This document shows positions 1 to 9,823 of a stretch of 64,000 bases of DNA, in pieces. The notes below the pieces were generated by a model. The model was not told where the DNA came from. It saw only the letters and a list, made by a program, of their open reading frames with translations, and did no database searches. Every line of letters starts with the position of its first letter. Within the stretch, counting starts at the first letter, position 1. Source of the stretch: Bacteroidia bacterium (GTDB lineage: Bacteria; Bacteroidota; Bacteroidia; SpSt-205); NCBI GenBank assembly GCA_025059535.1, contig JANXCX010000009.1:1-64000 (forward strand), in the 5' to 3' direction. The position numbers and the translations under genes are program-made.

Positions 1-238
1 TCACTTGAAGCTTACACACCGGGATCGGCCTTTCTACTTCAATTACCCCGCCTTGGGGATACCGCTGGCTTTTGCGCACCCGCTTTTTTACCAAGGCCAC
101 CCCCTCTACAATAGCTAAGCCCTTTTTAGGGAAGACGCGTATCACCCGCCCTGTTTTACCCCTATCCTTACCCGAAAGAACTTTTACTAAATCACCTCGC
201 CGGATGTGAAGCTTTGGCACAAAACGGGTACGACTCAT
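1..238 (-). CDS. rplX: 50S ribosomal protein L24 (3' part outside window)
   Basis: Assembly-initiator protein of the large ribosomal subunit. The reading frame starts at the ATG at 238 and is still open at base 1, so about 79 N-terminal residues are visible. They contain the KOW core: a basic start ([16 protein letters not shown]), then [13 protein letters not shown] and a Lys/Arg-rich stretch. The start overlaps the stop of rplN as ATGA, which indicates translational coupling in the S10 operon. The order L14-L24 is the usual one. The C-terminus and the next gene, expected to be rplE, lie outside the window. Confidence 0.95.
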   Translation of the reverse strand, partial: MSRTRFVPKLHIRRGDLVKVLSGKDRGKTGRVIRVFPKKGLAIVEGVALVKKRVRKSQRYPQGGVIEVERPIPVCKLQV

Positions 239-603
239 AGCACCTCGGGAGCTAAGGAGACGATTTTCATGAAGCCTCTGTCTCGCAGCTCACGCGCTAC
301 AGGGCCAAAAATGCGTGATCCGCGCGGTTCCCCTTCATTATTGATGATTACGGCCGCATTATCCTCAAAACGAATGTAGGTGCCATTAGGCCGGCGGTAA
401 GCCCGACGGGTACGCACGATTACGGCTTTGACTACATCGCCTTTTTTCACTAGGCCATTTGGAATAGCATCTTTTACCGAGGCTACAATTACATCTCCTA
501 AGCCGCCATAGCGACGCTTGCTACCCCCCAGCACCCGAATGCATAGAAGCTCCCGCGCCCCTGTATTATCCGCAACGGCTAGGCGCGACTCCTGCTGAAT
601 CAT
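235..603 (-). CDS. rplN: 50S ribosomal protein L14
   Basis: Large-subunit protein at the interface with the small subunit. The 122-residue product has the normal length for the family. It begins [19 protein letters not shown] and has the [15 protein letters not shown] segment near the C-terminus, both diagnostic of L14. It lies three bases after the stop of rpsQ, and its own stop overlaps the rplX start. Nothing unusual is seen. Confidence 0.98.
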   Translation of the reverse strand: MIQQESRLAVADNTGARELLCIRVLGGSKRRYGGLGDVIVASVKDAIPNGLVKKGDVVKAVIVRTRRAYRRPNGTYIRFEDNAAVIINNEGEPRGSRIFGPVARELRDRGFMKIVSLAPEVL

Positions 604-606
604 AGG

Positions 607-891
607 CTACTTGGCTTTTTGGAGAATCTCCACCAGCCGCCAGCGCTTAGTGCGGCTGAGCGGACGGGTCTCCATAATCCGAACCAGGTCTCCCACCTGC
701 GCCTCCTGACGCTCGTCATGGGCGACAAATTTACGAAATCTTCGCACGGGCTTCTTGTACAGGGGATGTATCTCGGTGCGCTCTACACGCACGATGATAG
801 TTTTCTGCATGCGGTTGCTTACCACGACGCCCACAAATTCTTTACGACGCCCTCTTTGAGGCGATTTATTGGCGAGTACGGTTTCGCTCAT
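607..891 (-). CDS. rpsQ: 30S ribosomal protein S17
   Basis: Primary 16S rRNA-binding protein of the small subunit. The OB-fold core is visible as [18 protein letters not shown] followed by [10 protein letters not shown] and [15 protein letters not shown] chose the ATG at 891 (MSETVLANK), giving 94 residues; an ATG at 903 would add MRSV. With either start the gene overlaps the 3' end of rpmC out of frame by about 25-38 bases, a larger overlap than elsewhere in this operon and a sign of tight packing. Confidence 0.95.
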   Translation of the reverse strand: MSETVLANKSPQRGRRKEFVGVVVSNRMQKTIIVRVERTEIHPLYKKPVRRFRKFVAHDERQEAQVGDLVRIMETRPLSRTKRWRLVEILQKAK

Positions 892-1078
892 GACGCTTCT
901 CATTTAGGACGGTAAGAATACGGGCAATATCGCGCCGCAGCGCGGGGATTTGAGACCCCGCCTTGGGCAAAGGGCTCTGGGCATTCTTGTAGCGTAACTC
1001 ATACAGCTCCTTTCGCTTCTGGTGCAGAAGCTGATGGAGCTCATGAAGCGAATAGGCTCGCAGCTCTTTAGCCTTCAT
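866..1078 (-). CDS. rpmC: 50S ribosomal protein L29
   Basis: Small large-subunit protein located near the peptide exit. The 70 residues form the expected two-helix hairpin: [10 protein letters not shown] at the start, a Gln/Lys-rich first helix, then [17 protein letters not shown]. The C-terminus carries about ten extra basic residues (RHERNRTRQ) encoded in the overlap with rpsQ. The start overlaps the end of rplP by 11 bases. Confidence 0.95.
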   Translation of the reverse strand: MKAKELRAYSLHELHQLLHQKRKELYELRYKNAQSPLPKAGSQIPALRRDIARILTVLNEKRHERNRTRQ

Positions 1079-1505
1079 AGTCCACTCGACGAACGAAACG
1101 AACTCGGATAGGCAGCTTATGGGCAGCTAAGCGCATAGCCTCGCGCGCCGCCGCTTCGCTTACGCCTTCGCATTCAAACAGCACGGTGCCCGCCTTAACC
1201 ACTGCCGCATAGAATTCCACATTCCCTTTGCCTTTTCCCATCCGCACTTCTAATGGCTTCCGGGTGATAGGCTTATGAGGAAAGATACGAATCCAAATTT
1301 TGCCTTCTCGCTTGAGGTAGCGTGTAAGGGCCACGCGCGCCGCCTCTATTTGACGGGCGGTAATAAGCCCGCCTTCCACCGCCTTGAGCCCAAACGAGCC
1401 AAAGGCCACCTGATTACCTCGGGAAGCCAGGCCCCGTACCGTGCCTTCGTGCAGGAGCTTCCCTTTCTGCTCTTTGCGGTATTTTGTGCGTCTGGGCTGA
1501 AGCAT
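1068..1505 (-). CDS. rplP: 50S ribosomal protein L16
   Basis: Large-subunit protein next to the A-site tRNA elbow. The 145-residue product has the usual length. It starts [16 protein letters not shown] and contains [16 protein letters not shown], the [12 protein letters not shown] loop that reaches toward the peptidyl-transferase centre, and a terminal [11 protein letters not shown]. It sits three bases downstream of rpsC and overlaps rpmC. The sequence looks fully conventional. Confidence 0.98.
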   Translation of the reverse strand: MLQPRRTKYRKEQKGKLLHEGTVRGLASRGNQVAFGSFGLKAVEGGLITARQIEAARVALTRYLKREGKIWIRIFPHKPITRKPLEVRMGKGKGNVEFYAAVVKAGTVLFECEGVSEAAAREAMRLAAHKLPIRVRFVRRVDYEG

Positions 1506-1508
1506 AGG

Positions 1509-2384
1509 CTATTTCTTTTTGGATTTGGCGCGTTCGCCTTTTCGGCCTTCGGCTACCATTCGCCCTGACTCCTTAGTATGGGGGAAAAGATCCACCTTAC
1601 CGTAGAGCGTGCCTTTGAGGATCCATACCTTGACGCCAATAGCTCCATAAATCGTATGGGCGGTAGCCGTGGCGTAATCAATATCCGAGCGCAGAGTCTG
1701 CAGGGCGATGTGGCCTTCACGGTACTCTTCGGAGCGGGACATTTCGGCGCCGCCCAGTCGGCCAGTGCAACGAATCTTTATCCCTTCGGCGCCCGCACGC
1801 ATGGCCTGGGCTACCGCCGCTTTCATGACCCGGCGATGGGACAGGCGCGCCTCTAGCTGCTCCGCAATAGTTTTGGCCACAATTACCGCATCCAGCTCAG
1901 GTTGTACCACCTCCATCACTTCTATCGCAAGTTTATGGTGTATGATGCGCACCTCGCCTTGACTGGAGCTATGCACCGGCGGTAGTAAAGGTACCCCCGT
2001 ACTATCTACTGGCCGAATTTCTACTAAGCGCCCCTGTTCTATCTGCTTGCCTATCAGTACCTGCCGATAGTCCTTGTTAAAGCGGCGCACAATACGGTTG
2101 AGGTCATTCTCAATACGGCGAATGGTAAGGGCCTCCTTACCCCCTATAAGCTCACGCGGCCGCGCCGCATATATGATCACCCGCGTCTGAATTACATCCC
2201 GCGTGATGGTTCGGTGGATATGCACGCGTGAAATTTTAGCCTTAGGGTAATTTTTTTCCAAATATTGGCGAAAAAGCTCATCCAGGATGATGAAAGGCGT
2301 CATGTACCGGCCGGCATACCAGTTGGAGAACCAGCCCTTAGTGATGCCGAGCCGAAAGCCAATAGGATGCGTTTTCTGTCCCAT
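1509..2384 (-). CDS. rpsC: 30S ribosomal protein S3 with a KH-domain insertion
   Basis: Small-subunit head protein at the mRNA entry channel. The N-terminus (MGQKTHPIGFRLGITKGW) and the C-terminal domain (GAEGIKIRCTGRLGGAEMSR, then a YGAIGVKVWILKG segment) are ordinary S3. The KH domain is not. The expected GXXG loop (IGKGG in relatives) reads IGGKEA at residues 80-85, and roughly residues 102-151 have no counterpart in the S3 proteins I can recall before alignment resumes at EVVQPELDAVIVA. Total length is 291 residues, against about 220-250 for most relatives. The frame is intact and the flanking genes are normal, so this looks like a real variant rather than a sequencing error. Confidence 0.95.
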   Translation of the reverse strand: MGQKTHPIGFRLGITKGWFSNWYAGRYMTPFIILDELFRQYLEKNYPKAKISRVHIHRTITRDVIQTRVIIYAARPRELIGGKEALTIRRIENDLNRIVRRFNKDYRQVLIGKQIEQGRLVEIRPVDSTGVPLLPPVHSSSQGEVRIIHHKLAIEVMEVVQPELDAVIVAKTIAEQLEARLSHRRVMKAAVAQAMRAGAEGIKIRCTGRLGGAEMSRSEEYREGHIALQTLRSDIDYATATAHTIYGAIGVKVWILKGTLYGKVDLFPHTKESGRMVAEGRKGERAKSKKK

Positions 2385-2386
2385 AC

Positions 2387-2821
2387 TTAGCCGAGGTATA
2401 TGCGGATATGAGAGGTTCGTTTGCGGATGGGGTGGGCACGACCTTGGGGCGCCGGCTGGTAGCGCTTGAGGAAAGGCCCGCCATCTATCTCTATGCGCAC
2501 CACTCGCAAGGCCTCTAAGTCGCCAGCGCCACCCGTTTTTTGCTCCCAGTCGTTAATAGCGCAGCGTAGGGCCTTGAGTACCGCCTTAGCTGCCCATCGG
2601 CGCGAAAGTTTGAGGTAAGCCAGGGCTTTCTCTACCGATTGACCGCGAATAAGATCCGCAACAAGCCGAACCTTCCGCGCCGGATAGGGACAACCCCGAT
2701 AAATCGCATAGTACAGCTTCTTGCGCTCTTCCTTAAGCCGCTGGGCGCGTAGCCGCTTGCGATTACCCTGATAAGGCTTGGGTAGCCCTTGGGCCAGCTT
2801 TTCCTTACGCGTAAGCGCCAT
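2387..2821 (-). CDS. rplV: 50S ribosomal protein L22
   Basis: Large-subunit protein whose hairpin lines the exit tunnel. I place the start at the ATG at 2821 (MALTRKEKLAQGLPKPYQG), four bases after rpsS ends. This gives 144 residues, longer than a typical L22 of about 110-135. The excess is a basic N-terminal extension of roughly 35 residues. The core follows: YYAIYRGCPYPARKVRLVAD, IRGQSVEKALAYL, and a C-terminal tunnel loop with RYQPAPQGRAHPIRKRTSHI. Confidence 0.95.
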   Translation of the reverse strand: MALTRKEKLAQGLPKPYQGNRKRLRAQRLKEERKKLYYAIYRGCPYPARKVRLVADLIRGQSVEKALAYLKLSRRWAAKAVLKALRCAINDWEQKTGGAGDLEALRVVRIEIDGGPFLKRYQPAPQGRAHPIRKRTSHIRIYLG

Positions 2822-2825
2822 AGAA

Positions 2826-3104
2826 TTATTTCTTTTTATCGGTCTTCTGTCCGGGATGCCCGCGGAAGGTACGCGTGGGCGCAAACTCCCCAAGCCGATG
2901 GCCCACCATATTTTCCGTAATGTAAATAGGGATGAATTGCTTACCGTTATGCACGGCAATTGTATGCCCTACAAAGTCTGGCGTAATCATAGAGGCTCGC
3001 GCCCACGTCTTGATGACTTTTTTCGTACGCGTGGCGTTGAGCTGTTGGATCTTTTTGAGAAGCTTTGGATGGACGTAAGGACCTTTTTTGAGAGAGCGTG
3101 CCAT
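2826..3104 (-). CDS. rpsS: 30S ribosomal protein S19
   Basis: Small-subunit head protein that pairs with S13. The 92 residues start [16 protein letters not shown] and contain the family block [20 protein letters not shown], then [14 protein letters not shown]. It lies between rplB and rplV with gaps of only a few bases, the normal S10-operon arrangement. Confidence 0.98.
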   Translation of the reverse strand: MARSLKKGPYVHPKLLKKIQQLNATRTKKVIKTWARASMITPDFVGHTIAVHNGKQFIPIYITENMVGHRLGEFAPTRTFRGHPGQKTDKKK

Positions 3105-3106
3105 AG

Positions 3107-3943
3107 CTATTTAGTTTTACCGGATTTGCGCCTACTAATAATTAGCTTTTGGGAAGGCTTCTTGGGGTTGCGGGTCTTTTTGCCTTTGGCGTAGAGACCT
3201 TTTCGGGAGCGCGGATGGCCGCCCGAGTGCCGCCCTTCGCCGCCACCCATCGGGTGATCTATCGGATTCATAGCTACCCCGCGCGTACGCGGCCGGCGGC
3301 CCAGCCAGCGGCTGCGCCCTGCCTTGCCAATAGAGATATTGATATGATCGGCATTACTTAGTACGCCTATGGTAGCGTAGCAATCTATAGGAATGCGCCG
3401 AATTTCACCTGAGGGCATTTTGAGCACGGCATATTTTTCTTCCTTACCCATGAGCTGAGCGGCTGTACCCGCTGCCCGCACGAGCTTCCCGCCATGACCC
3501 GGCTGAAGCTCTATATTATGCACAAACGTACCCAGAGGAATATTACGCAGGGGTAGGGCATTACCTACTTTGGGTTCGGCTTCAGGGCCGCTCATTACCA
3601 CATCGCCCACCTTAAGCTCAGCCGGCGCTAAAATGTAGCGCTTCTCTCCATCTACATAATGCAACAGGGCGATGCGCGCCGTGCGATTAGGGTCATATTC
3701 TATACTGGCTACTTTAGCGGGAATGCCCCACTTATCCCGCCGAAAATCTATAACGCGGTAGCGCCGCTTATGCCCACCTCCGATATAGCGCGCGCTGCGG
3801 CGACCTTGATTATTTCGGCCGCCACTTTTCTTATAGGGGCGCAGAAGGCTTTTCTCGGGCTCACTGCGCGTGATTTCGGAGAAATCCGAAACCGACATCC
3901 AACGGCGCCCCGGCGAGGTAGGCTTGTATTTGCGAATTCCCAT
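3107..3943 (-). CDS. rplB: 50S ribosomal protein L2
   Basis: One of the proteins needed for peptidyl-transferase activity and subunit joining. The 278-residue product has the full L2 layout: an N-terminal OB-like part with [20 protein letters not shown], an SH3-like part with [19 protein letters not shown], and the C-terminal tail with [19 protein letters not shown], which contains the conserved histidine-rich loop. It lies three bases from rpsS and four from rplW. Confidence 0.98.
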   Translation of the reverse strand: MGIRKYKPTSPGRRWMSVSDFSEITRSEPEKSLLRPYKKSGGRNNQGRRSARYIGGGHKRRYRVIDFRRDKWGIPAKVASIEYDPNRTARIALLHYVDGEKRYILAPAELKVGDVVMSGPEAEPKVGNALPLRNIPLGTFVHNIELQPGHGGKLVRAAGTAAQLMGKEEKYAVLKMPSGEIRRIPIDCYATIGVLSNADHINISIGKAGRSRWLGRRPRTRGVAMNPIDHPMGGGEGRHSGGHPRSRKGLYAKGKKTRNPKKPSQKLIISRRKSGKTK

Positions 3944-3947
3944 AGGC

Positions 3948-4256
3948 TTAGAGGTTCTCGTAGAGGTTAATGGTATGGCCTGGCTTGAGCTTCACATAGG
4001 CCTTCTTGTAGGAGGGGGTTCGACTTACCTGAATGCCCTTTCGCGTATAACGGGGGCGGATACGGGCTGGGAGGATAGCTGTACGCACTTCGGCCACTGG
4101 CACGCCATACAGGCGCTCTACTTCGGCGGCTATCTCAGGCTTGGTGGCGTCTCTATGAACTTTGAAAACATAGGTATAGGCTTCTTGGGCGGTTTTCCGC
4201 TTAGAAAGGGCTACAGCCTTTTCCGTAAAAAGCGGCTTGATAAGAATTTGTCTCAT
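3948..4256 (-). CDS. rplW: 50S ribosomal protein L23
   Basis: Exit-site large-subunit protein and docking point for trigger factor. I start it at the ATG at 4256 ([15 protein letters not shown]), where it overlaps the rplD stop as ATGA, giving 102 residues; the open frame further upstream is only a read-through of rplD. The family pattern is clear: [43 protein letters not shown], and a C-terminal [13 protein letters not shown]. Confidence 0.96.
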   Translation of the reverse strand: MRQILIKPLFTEKAVALSKRKTAQEAYTYVFKVHRDATKPEIAAEVERLYGVPVAEVRTAILPARIRPRYTRKGIQVSRTPSYKKAYVKLKPGHTINLYENL

Positions 4257-4882
4257 GGTTGTAGAGTTTGGAAGAGGTTTTCCAGGGCCCTTTTCTCCCA
4301 CAGAAGGTGGCGCGCTCGAGCCATAGCGTAGGTATTCCACTGGGAGGCTGGCACAATAGCCACATTAGGAATATTACGGCCTGAGAGGTAAGCGGTAGGA
4401 TTATAACCGTCTGTATAAACCTGCAGCGGTGTACCCTCCCAACCTAGTTGTCGCAGGAGGTTGGCAAAAAGTTTAGTCTTTGGGCGCTCATACCGAAGCT
4501 GGTCTACTACCCAGAGGCTATTGGCTTGAAGGTGTAGCACAAAAGCGCTTAGCCGAGCCAGGCGCTTTTCTTTTTCGTTGAGATGGAGGTGATAGGTGCG
4601 CGGTACGGGGCCGTGCACGGTACCGCCACCCCGCCGAATCGGATTACGAATAGAGCCCATGCGGGCCCGCCCCGTACCCTTCTGCCGATAGAGCTTGCGT
4701 TTGCTTCCCTTGACCTCGCCGCGCGTTTTAGTTTTATGCGTGCCCTGGCGCGCCGCAGCTAAAATCCGTTTGACATCCAGATAAATAAGATGCCTGTGAG
4801 GCTTAAACTCTAAGAGCCATGTCGGCACAGGCAAAGTCAGCCCCGTAGGCACGCCCTCCGCCGAATATACCTGAAGCTCCAT
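4253..4882 (-). CDS. rplD: 50S ribosomal protein L4
   Basis: Large-subunit protein; in some bacteria it also represses its own operon. The 209 residues have normal length. The tunnel-loop signature is present: KLYRQKGTGRARMGSIRNP, RRGGGTVHGP, then the RTYHLHLNEKEKRLA helix. The stop overlaps the rplW start, and the start lies two bases after rplC. Confidence 0.97.
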   Translation of the reverse strand: MELQVYSAEGVPTGLTLPVPTWLLEFKPHRHLIYLDVKRILAAARQGTHKTKTRGEVKGSKRKLYRQKGTGRARMGSIRNPIRRGGGTVHGPVPRTYHLHLNEKEKRLARLSAFVLHLQANSLWVVDQLRYERPKTKLFANLLRQLGWEGTPLQVYTDGYNPTAYLSGRNIPNVAIVPASQWNTYAMARARHLLWEKRALENLFQTLQP

Positions 4883-4884
4883 AG

Positions 4885-5502
4885 CTACTTTTGAATAATA
4901 AGAAGCCCGCCGCGCGGCCCCGGCACCGAACCCGAGACCACGAGGATATTTTTCTCTGGAATAATCTTGAGCACCCTAAGGTTTTCTATCGTAACGCGTT
5001 CGTTGCCGTAGCGGCCAGCGAGCCGTTTGCCTTTCCACACGCGACCGGGGAAGGTGTTAGACCCCATGGAGCCTGGGTGACGCTCGCGGTTGTGCTGCCC
5101 ATGTGTGCGTCCCCCCACGCCGCGAAAACCATGGCGCTTTACTACGCCAGCGAACCCGCGCCCTTTAGTCCAACCCGTAACCGACACAACATCGCCCTCC
5201 GAAAAGAGCGTCACATCTAACACTTGCCCTATCTGATAGCCCTCTATGGAGGGCACGCGGAATTCGCGCAGGAGGCGCACAGGCTCCACCCCCTGCACCT
5301 TATAGTAGCCTAAGAGGGGCTTATTGAGACGCGAGGGCTTCACACGTTCAAAACCCAGTTGCAAGGCCGTATAGCCATCCTTCTCCTTAGTACGCAAATT
5401 CACAATGGGACATGGGCCTGCCTGAATTACCGTGCATCCTATGTCTCCCTCAGGCGTAAAAAAGGTAGTCATGCCTACCTTTCGTCCTAAAAGTCCGAGC
5501 AT
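4885..5502 (-). CDS. rplC: 50S ribosomal protein L3
   Basis: Primary 23S rRNA-binding protein. The 205 residues start MLGLLGRKVGMTTFF and include the long extension that reaches toward the peptidyl-transferase centre (GFAGVVKRHGFRGVGGRTHG, then HPGSMGSNTFPGRVWKGKR). It is separated from rpsJ by one base. No departures from the family were noted. Confidence 0.98.
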   Translation of the reverse strand: MLGLLGRKVGMTTFFTPEGDIGCTVIQAGPCPIVNLRTKEKDGYTALQLGFERVKPSRLNKPLLGYYKVQGVEPVRLLREFRVPSIEGYQIGQVLDVTLFSEGDVVSVTGWTKGRGFAGVVKRHGFRGVGGRTHGQHNRERHPGSMGSNTFPGRVWKGKRLAGRYGNERVTIENLRVLKIIPEKNILVVSGSVPGPRGGLLIIQK

Positions 5503-5503
5503 A

Positions 5504-5815
5504 CTACGAGCCCTTGATTTCCACCTCCACGCCCTCCGGGAGGTCTAATTTGACGATTTCATATACCACGTCGCGAAGGTTATTATAGATGTCTATAAGG
5601 CGCCGATGATACTTGATTTGAAACTGCTCGCGTGACTCTTTATTGACGTGAGGGGAGCGATTGACCGTAATGAGCATTTTCTCTGTAGGCAGGGGGATAG
5701 GCCCTTTTACCACAGCCCCTACCGCTTTGACCGCCTTTACAATCCTTTCCGCCGAGCGGTCTATCAGCGTGTGATCGTAAGACTTAAGCTTTATTCGGAT
5801 ACGCTGGATCATCAT
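5504..5815 (-). CDS. rpsJ: 30S ribosomal protein S10
   Basis: Small-subunit protein that also serves as NusE in antitermination complexes. The 103 residues have the expected size. Motifs are [40 protein letters not shown] and [14 protein letters not shown]. Two consecutive ATG codons (5815 and 5812) could start it. It follows fusA directly, five bases away, with no tuf gene between them, an arrangement I associate with Bacteroidota. Confidence 0.98.
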   Translation of the reverse strand: MMIQRIRIKLKSYDHTLIDRSAERIVKAVKAVGAVVKGPIPLPTEKMLITVNRSPHVNKESREQFQIKYHRRLIDIYNNLRDVVYEIVKLDLPEGVEVEIKGS

Positions 5816-5820
5816 AGTAT

Positions 5821-7938
5821 CTACACGGATTCTTTTTCGCGTATGCCTTTAGCCTGCGCAACGATGTGTTCTTGGATGTGCGGAGGCACGGGCTGGTAAT
5901 GGGAAAATTCCATGACGGCGTAAGCACGGCCTGAAGAGAGCGTACGAAGCTGGGTAACATACCCAAAAAGCTCTTTAAGGGGCACCAAGGCCGTCACGAC
6001 TTGGAGGCCGCCGCGCGCCGTCATGCCCGTTATCTGGCCGCGGCGCCGATTGAGATCGCCTACAATCCCGCCCATGTACTCCTCCGGCGTCTCTACTTCT
6101 ACCTTCATGATGGGCTCCAAGAGAATAGGGTTGGCCTTTCGGCAGCCCTCGCGGAACGCATAGCGGGCCGCAATCTCAAAGGAGAGGCTATCCGAGTCTA
6201 CTTCATGAAAGCCCCCATCAAAGAGTCGGGCGCGTATGCCGGTCGCTGGATAGCCCGCAATAATGCCATCATTCATCGCTTGTCGGATGCCTTTCTCTAC
6301 GGCGGGAATAAACTCCTTCGGAATTACCCCACCTTTAATTTCATTGATGAACTCAAAGTGGCCTTTTTCTAAAGGCGAGAATTCAATCACCACGTCGGCG
6401 TATTTACCTCGCCCACCGGTTTGCTTCTTAAAGAGCTCCCGATGCACCACGCTGGTTGTAATGGTTTCGCGGTAGGCTACTTGGGGCTCGCCTTCATTGA
6501 CTTCCACCTTGAACTCCCGCCGCAGACGGTCCACGATAATCTCTAAGTGGAGCTCACCCATCCCAGCGATAATTGTTTGGAGGGATTCCTCATCTACCCA
6601 AAAGCGGAAGGTGGGGTCCTCTTCCGAGAGCTTGGAGAGGGCTAGGGAAAGTTTGTCGGAGTCGGCTTGGGTCTTGGGTTCTATAGCCTTTTGGATGACG
6701 GGCTCAGGAAAAGTCATGGCTTCCAACGCAATTGGATGGGCTTCGTCGCAGAGCGTATCGCCTGTACGCACCTCGCGCACGCCCACTACTGCCGCAATAT
6801 CCCCCGCTGAAACCTCCTCTATAAGATTCTGCTTATTGGCATGCATCTGCACCAAGCGACTGATGCGTTCCTTCTGACCTGTGCGTGTATTGAGCACATA
6901 GGAGCCAGCGCGCAAAGTGCCAGAGTAGACACGGATAAAAGTTAGCTTACCCACGAAGGGGTCTGTTACGATCTTGAAAGCTAGCGCGGCAAAGGGGGCA
7001 TTTGGATCCGCTGGGCGCGTTTCTACCTGTTCGGTTTTAGGGTTTAGGCCCGAGGCGGGTTTTACCTCGGTAGGCGATGGAAGATAGGCACATACGGCAT
7101 CCAGTAGGGATTGCACCCCTTTATTCTTGAAGGCAGAGCCAGCCAGTACAGGGAAAAGCTCCATCTGGATAGTACCCCGCCGAATGGCGCGCCGAATATC
7201 CTCAGGCGTAATGGAGGCGGGATCGCTTAGGTATTTCTCCAACAAGGCGTCGTCGTACTCGGCTACCGATTCCAAAAGGAAGGCACGCCATTTCTCTACC
7301 TCGCCCTGCAGCTCAGCTGGGATGGGGATTACCTTATAGGTCATGCCATAATCGGCCTCATTCCAAATGCGCGCCTCAAGGGTTACAAGGTCAACTACGC
7401 CCCGAAATTGGTCTTCGGCACCGATAGGCACTTGCACGGGCACGGCCTTAGCCCCCAGCCGCTCGCGAATTTGCTCCACTACCCCAAAGAAGTTAGCGCC
7501 CGCCCGATCCATCTTATTGACGAAGCACAGTCGGGGCACTTTATAGCGGTTGGCTTGACGCCATACGGTCTCGGATTGGGGCTGTACGCCGGCTACCCCG
7601 CAAAACACCGTAATCGCTCCATCCAGCACCCGCATGGAGCGTTCCACCTCCACTGTAAAATCCACATGGCCTGGGGTGTCTATGATATTGACACGGTACT
7701 TTTCACCCAGCCAGTGCCAGTAGGTAGTCGTGGCGGCGGCCGTAATCGTAATGCCACGCTCGCGCTCCTGCGGTAGATAATCCATTACGGCGGTGCCTTC
7801 ATGCACCTCACCCAGTTTGTGCGTAAGTCCCGTGTAGAAAAGGATACGCTCCGTCGTAGTCGTCTTCCCCGCGTCAATGTGCGCCGCTATCCCGATATTA
7901 CGGCAGCGACTGAGGGGAACTGTCGGATCTATGGGCAT
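5821..7938 (-). CDS. fusA: Elongation factor G
   Basis: Translocation GTPase. The 705-residue protein has the complete five-domain layout. The G motifs are [19 protein letters not shown] (G1), [11 protein letters not shown] (G2), [19 protein letters not shown] (G3) and [10 protein letters not shown] (G4). The C-terminal half contains the EF-G domain IV segment [17 protein letters not shown] and a terminal [19 protein letters not shown]. It lies 13 bases after rpsG. No second copy or resistance-type change is apparent by eye. Confidence 0.98.
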   Translation of the reverse strand: MPIDPTVPLSRCRNIGIAAHIDAGKTTTTERILFYTGLTHKLGEVHEGTAVMDYLPQERERGITITAAATTTYWHWLGEKYRVNIIDTPGHVDFTVEVERSMRVLDGAITVFCGVAGVQPQSETVWRQANRYKVPRLCFVNKMDRAGANFFGVVEQIRERLGAKAVPVQVPIGAEDQFRGVVDLVTLEARIWNEADYGMTYKVIPIPAELQGEVEKWRAFLLESVAEYDDALLEKYLSDPASITPEDIRRAIRRGTIQMELFPVLAGSAFKNKGVQSLLDAVCAYLPSPTEVKPASGLNPKTEQVETRPADPNAPFAALAFKIVTDPFVGKLTFIRVYSGTLRAGSYVLNTRTGQKERISRLVQMHANKQNLIEEVSAGDIAAVVGVREVRTGDTLCDEAHPIALEAMTFPEPVIQKAIEPKTQADSDKLSLALSKLSEEDPTFRFWVDEESLQTIIAGMGELHLEIIVDRLRREFKVEVNEGEPQVAYRETITTSVVHRELFKKQTGGRGKYADVVIEFSPLEKGHFEFINEIKGGVIPKEFIPAVEKGIRQAMNDGIIAGYPATGIRARLFDGGFHEVDSDSLSFEIAARYAFREGCRKANPILLEPIMKVEVETPEEYMGGIVGDLNRRRGQITGMTARGGLQVVTALVPLKELFGYVTQLRTLSSGRAYAVMEFSHYQPVPPHIQEHIVAQAKGIREKESV

Positions 7939-7951
7939 AAGGTGAAGAGTT

Positions 7952-8419
7952 TTAGAATCTCAAGTGGGCAAACGCCTTATTCGCTTCGGCCATCTTGTGC
8001 ATTTCATCGCGCCGTTTTATGGCCGCGCCTTCATTCTTTGCCGCCGCGATAAGCTCGTTGGCGAGGCGGTCAGCCATATTACGCTCCGAACGCTTGCGGG
8101 CAGCCTCTATAATCCAGCGCATAGCGAGGGAGAGTTTTCGTTCGGGTCGGGGTTCTATAGGAATTTGTAGGGTAGCGCCCCCTACGCGCCGTGGCCGCAC
8201 CTCTAAATGGGGCATCGCATTATTGACGGCGGCTTGGAAGATTTCCAGGGGATTTTGGCCAGTTTTCTGAGCGATAATGTCCAGGCATCGGTAAAAGATA
8301 GCGTAGGCCTTTGTCTTTTTGCCTTCGCGCATAATCTTATTGACAAAGCGCGCCACCAGTTCGCTTTTGTACTTAGGGTCTGGCAGGACCACACGCGGCT
8401 CTGAGCGGGCTCTTCTCAT
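7952..8419 (-). CDS. rpsG: 30S ribosomal protein S7
   Basis: Nucleates assembly of the small-subunit head. The 155 residues begin [17 protein letters not shown] and contain [18 protein letters not shown] and the family block [17 protein letters not shown], ending AHLRF. The start overlaps the rpsL stop as ATGA. Confidence 0.98.
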   Translation of the reverse strand: MRRARSEPRVVLPDPKYKSELVARFVNKIMREGKKTKAYAIFYRCLDIIAQKTGQNPLEIFQAAVNNAMPHLEVRPRRVGGATLQIPIEPRPERKLSLAMRWIIEAARKRSERNMADRLANELIAAAKNEGAAIKRRDEMHKMAEANKAFAHLRF

Positions 8420-8853
8420 TTTTTACCGCCTTTTGGTGGAGTACCTTTAGCGGGGGTTTTGACGGCGGGCGCTGCGGCACCCTTTTTCGGCCGTTTGGCT
8501 CCATAGAGCGAGCGCCCCTGACGACGCTTTTCCACCCCAGCGCACTCTAAGGCGCCCCGTACAATATGGTAGCGTACGCCCGGAAGGTCCTTTACCCGTC
8601 CGCCCCGCACCAGAACTACCGAGTGCTCCTGCAGATTATGCCCCTCACCCGGAATATAGGCTATTACCTCATAGCCGCTGGTGAGGCGAACCTTAGCCAC
8701 TTTACGGAGAGCGGAATTCGGCTTCTTGGGGGTGGTAGTATAGACCTTAGTACAAGTGCCTCGGCGCTGAGGACAGGCCTTTAGCGCCGGCGACTTACTC
8801 TTGCGCACTTTTGGCTTACGGCCTAACCGTATGAGCTGCTGTATCGTAGGCAT
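8416..8853 (-). CDS. rpsL: 30S ribosomal protein S12
   Basis: Decoding-centre protein and first gene of the str-S10 operon. I start it at 8853 ([15 protein letters not shown]), giving 145 residues; the longer upstream frame crosses the promoter. The decoding loop [19 protein letters not shown] and the [20 protein letters not shown] segment are intact, with the Lys residues usually changed in streptomycin resistance in their normal state. The C-terminus has an extra Ala/Pro/Lys-rich tail of about 20 residues. A -7 promoter box lies 11 bases upstream. Confidence 0.97.
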   Translation of the reverse strand: MPTIQQLIRLGRKPKVRKSKSPALKACPQRRGTCTKVYTTTPKKPNSALRKVAKVRLTSGYEVIAYIPGEGHNLQEHSVVLVRGGRVKDLPGVRYHIVRGALECAGVEKRRQGRSLYGAKRPKKGAAAPAVKTPAKGTPPKGGKK

Positions 8854-8864
8854 ATAGCGGGCTG

Positions 8865-8872
8865 CAAAGGTA
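8865..8872 (-). promoter_or_regulatory. -7 promoter box of the str-S10 operon
   Basis: On the minus strand the octamer TACCTTTG matches the Bacteroidota -7 consensus TAnnTTTG exactly. A TTG at 8893-8895 sits 20 bases further upstream as a possible -33 box, inside the 3' end of miaA. The rpsL ATG is only 11 bases downstream, so the leader is predicted to be just a few bases long. Confidence 0.8.
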
Positions 8873-8887
8873 CAAAGTTCTTTGGTA

Positions 8888-9823
8888 TTACCCAAGGTAA
8901 GGTTTGAGGCAGGCTTCTATTTGGGCCAGCTGAGCGGATAGGGTATCGGCCATTATCCAAAAATCTGGGGGGTGACCGCGCCACCAGGTAAGCTGGCGGC
9001 GCGCATAGGCCCAATTCGCTGCCGCAATCCGTTCAGCCAACTCGGCCTTAGGTAACCTACCTTCCAAACAAGCTAAACATTCCTTGTAGCCTAAGGTTTG
9101 AAGCCCAGGCGCGCTGGGAGGATACCCGCGACTTAGAACGAATTCCGTCTCTTCCAGCCAACCCGCCGCCACCTGCCTACGCGTACGCTGCCTAATTGCC
9201 TGACGCAGCGAAGGCGAATCGCGCTGGAGGGCAATTATTACTGCCTGAAGCTGCCGCTGAGAGGCCCCTTCCCAGTAGCTAGCCCATGGCCGGCCAGTGG
9301 CTTTATATACTTCTATAGCCCGCAGGACGCGCCGCGGATTGCGCAAGTCTATGCGCGCGGCCGTAAGCGGGTCCTCCACCTTTAGCCAGGCCACAAGCGC
9401 CGCCAAGCCCTCAGCCGCATACCAACGGCGCACTGCCTCACGCACCTCTGAAGATACTGGCGGAATAGCCGCTAGGCCATACACAAGCGCCTGTATGTAA
9501 AATCCTGTACCACCTACCACCTGCACCACAGGCAGTTGGGCCCAAAGCCGAAGGTAGCGCTGAGCCTCCGCCACAAAGCGCCCTGCGCTAAATACCTCCG
9601 ATGGATAACACACATCTATCATACCATGAGGTACCTCAGCTAAGACGGCCTGGGGCAGCTTATTCGTACCAATATCTAAGTACCGATACACTTGGCGAGA
9701 ATCTGCACTGATAATAGGCCAGCCGTAGCGCTGGTACAGTTCTATGGCCGCAGCGGTTTTACCTACCCCTGTAGGCCCGCTAAGGCAGAGGAGAAGCGGC
9801 CCCTTACCCGCCCAAGAGGGCAT
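8888..9823 (-). CDS. miaA: tRNA dimethylallyltransferase
   Basis: Transfers a dimethylallyl group to A37 of tRNAs reading codons that begin with U. The 311-residue product has the P-loop [18 protein letters not shown] at the start, the [18 protein letters not shown] motif, the [16 protein letters not shown] motif, and the [19 protein letters not shown] segment. A C-terminal [11 protein letters not shown] and an Arg-rich helix complete the family pattern. It overlaps pyrB by 20 bases and ends 35 bases before rpsL, so the operon promoter of rpsL lies around its stop codon. Confidence 0.96.
   Translation of the reverse strand: MPSWAGKGPLLLCLSGPTGVGKTAAAIELYQRYGWPIISADSRQVYRYLDIGTNKLPQAVLAEVPHGMIDVCYPSEVFSAGRFVAEAQRYLRLWAQLPVVQVVGGTGFYIQALVYGLAAIPPVSSEVREAVRRWYAAEGLAALVAWLKVEDPLTAARIDLRNPRRVLRAIEVYKATGRPWASYWEGASQRQLQAVIIALQRDSPSLRQAIRQRTRRQVAAGWLEETEFVLSRGYPPSAPGLQTLGYKECLACLEGRLPKAELAERIAAANWAYARRQLTWWRGHPPDFWIMADTLSAQLAQIEACLKPYLG

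Noticed and set aside
5816-5820. Loss of tuf from the str operon as a novelty
   Set aside because: fusA directly followed by rpsJ is a familiar arrangement in Bacteroidota; tuf is expected elsewhere in the genome.
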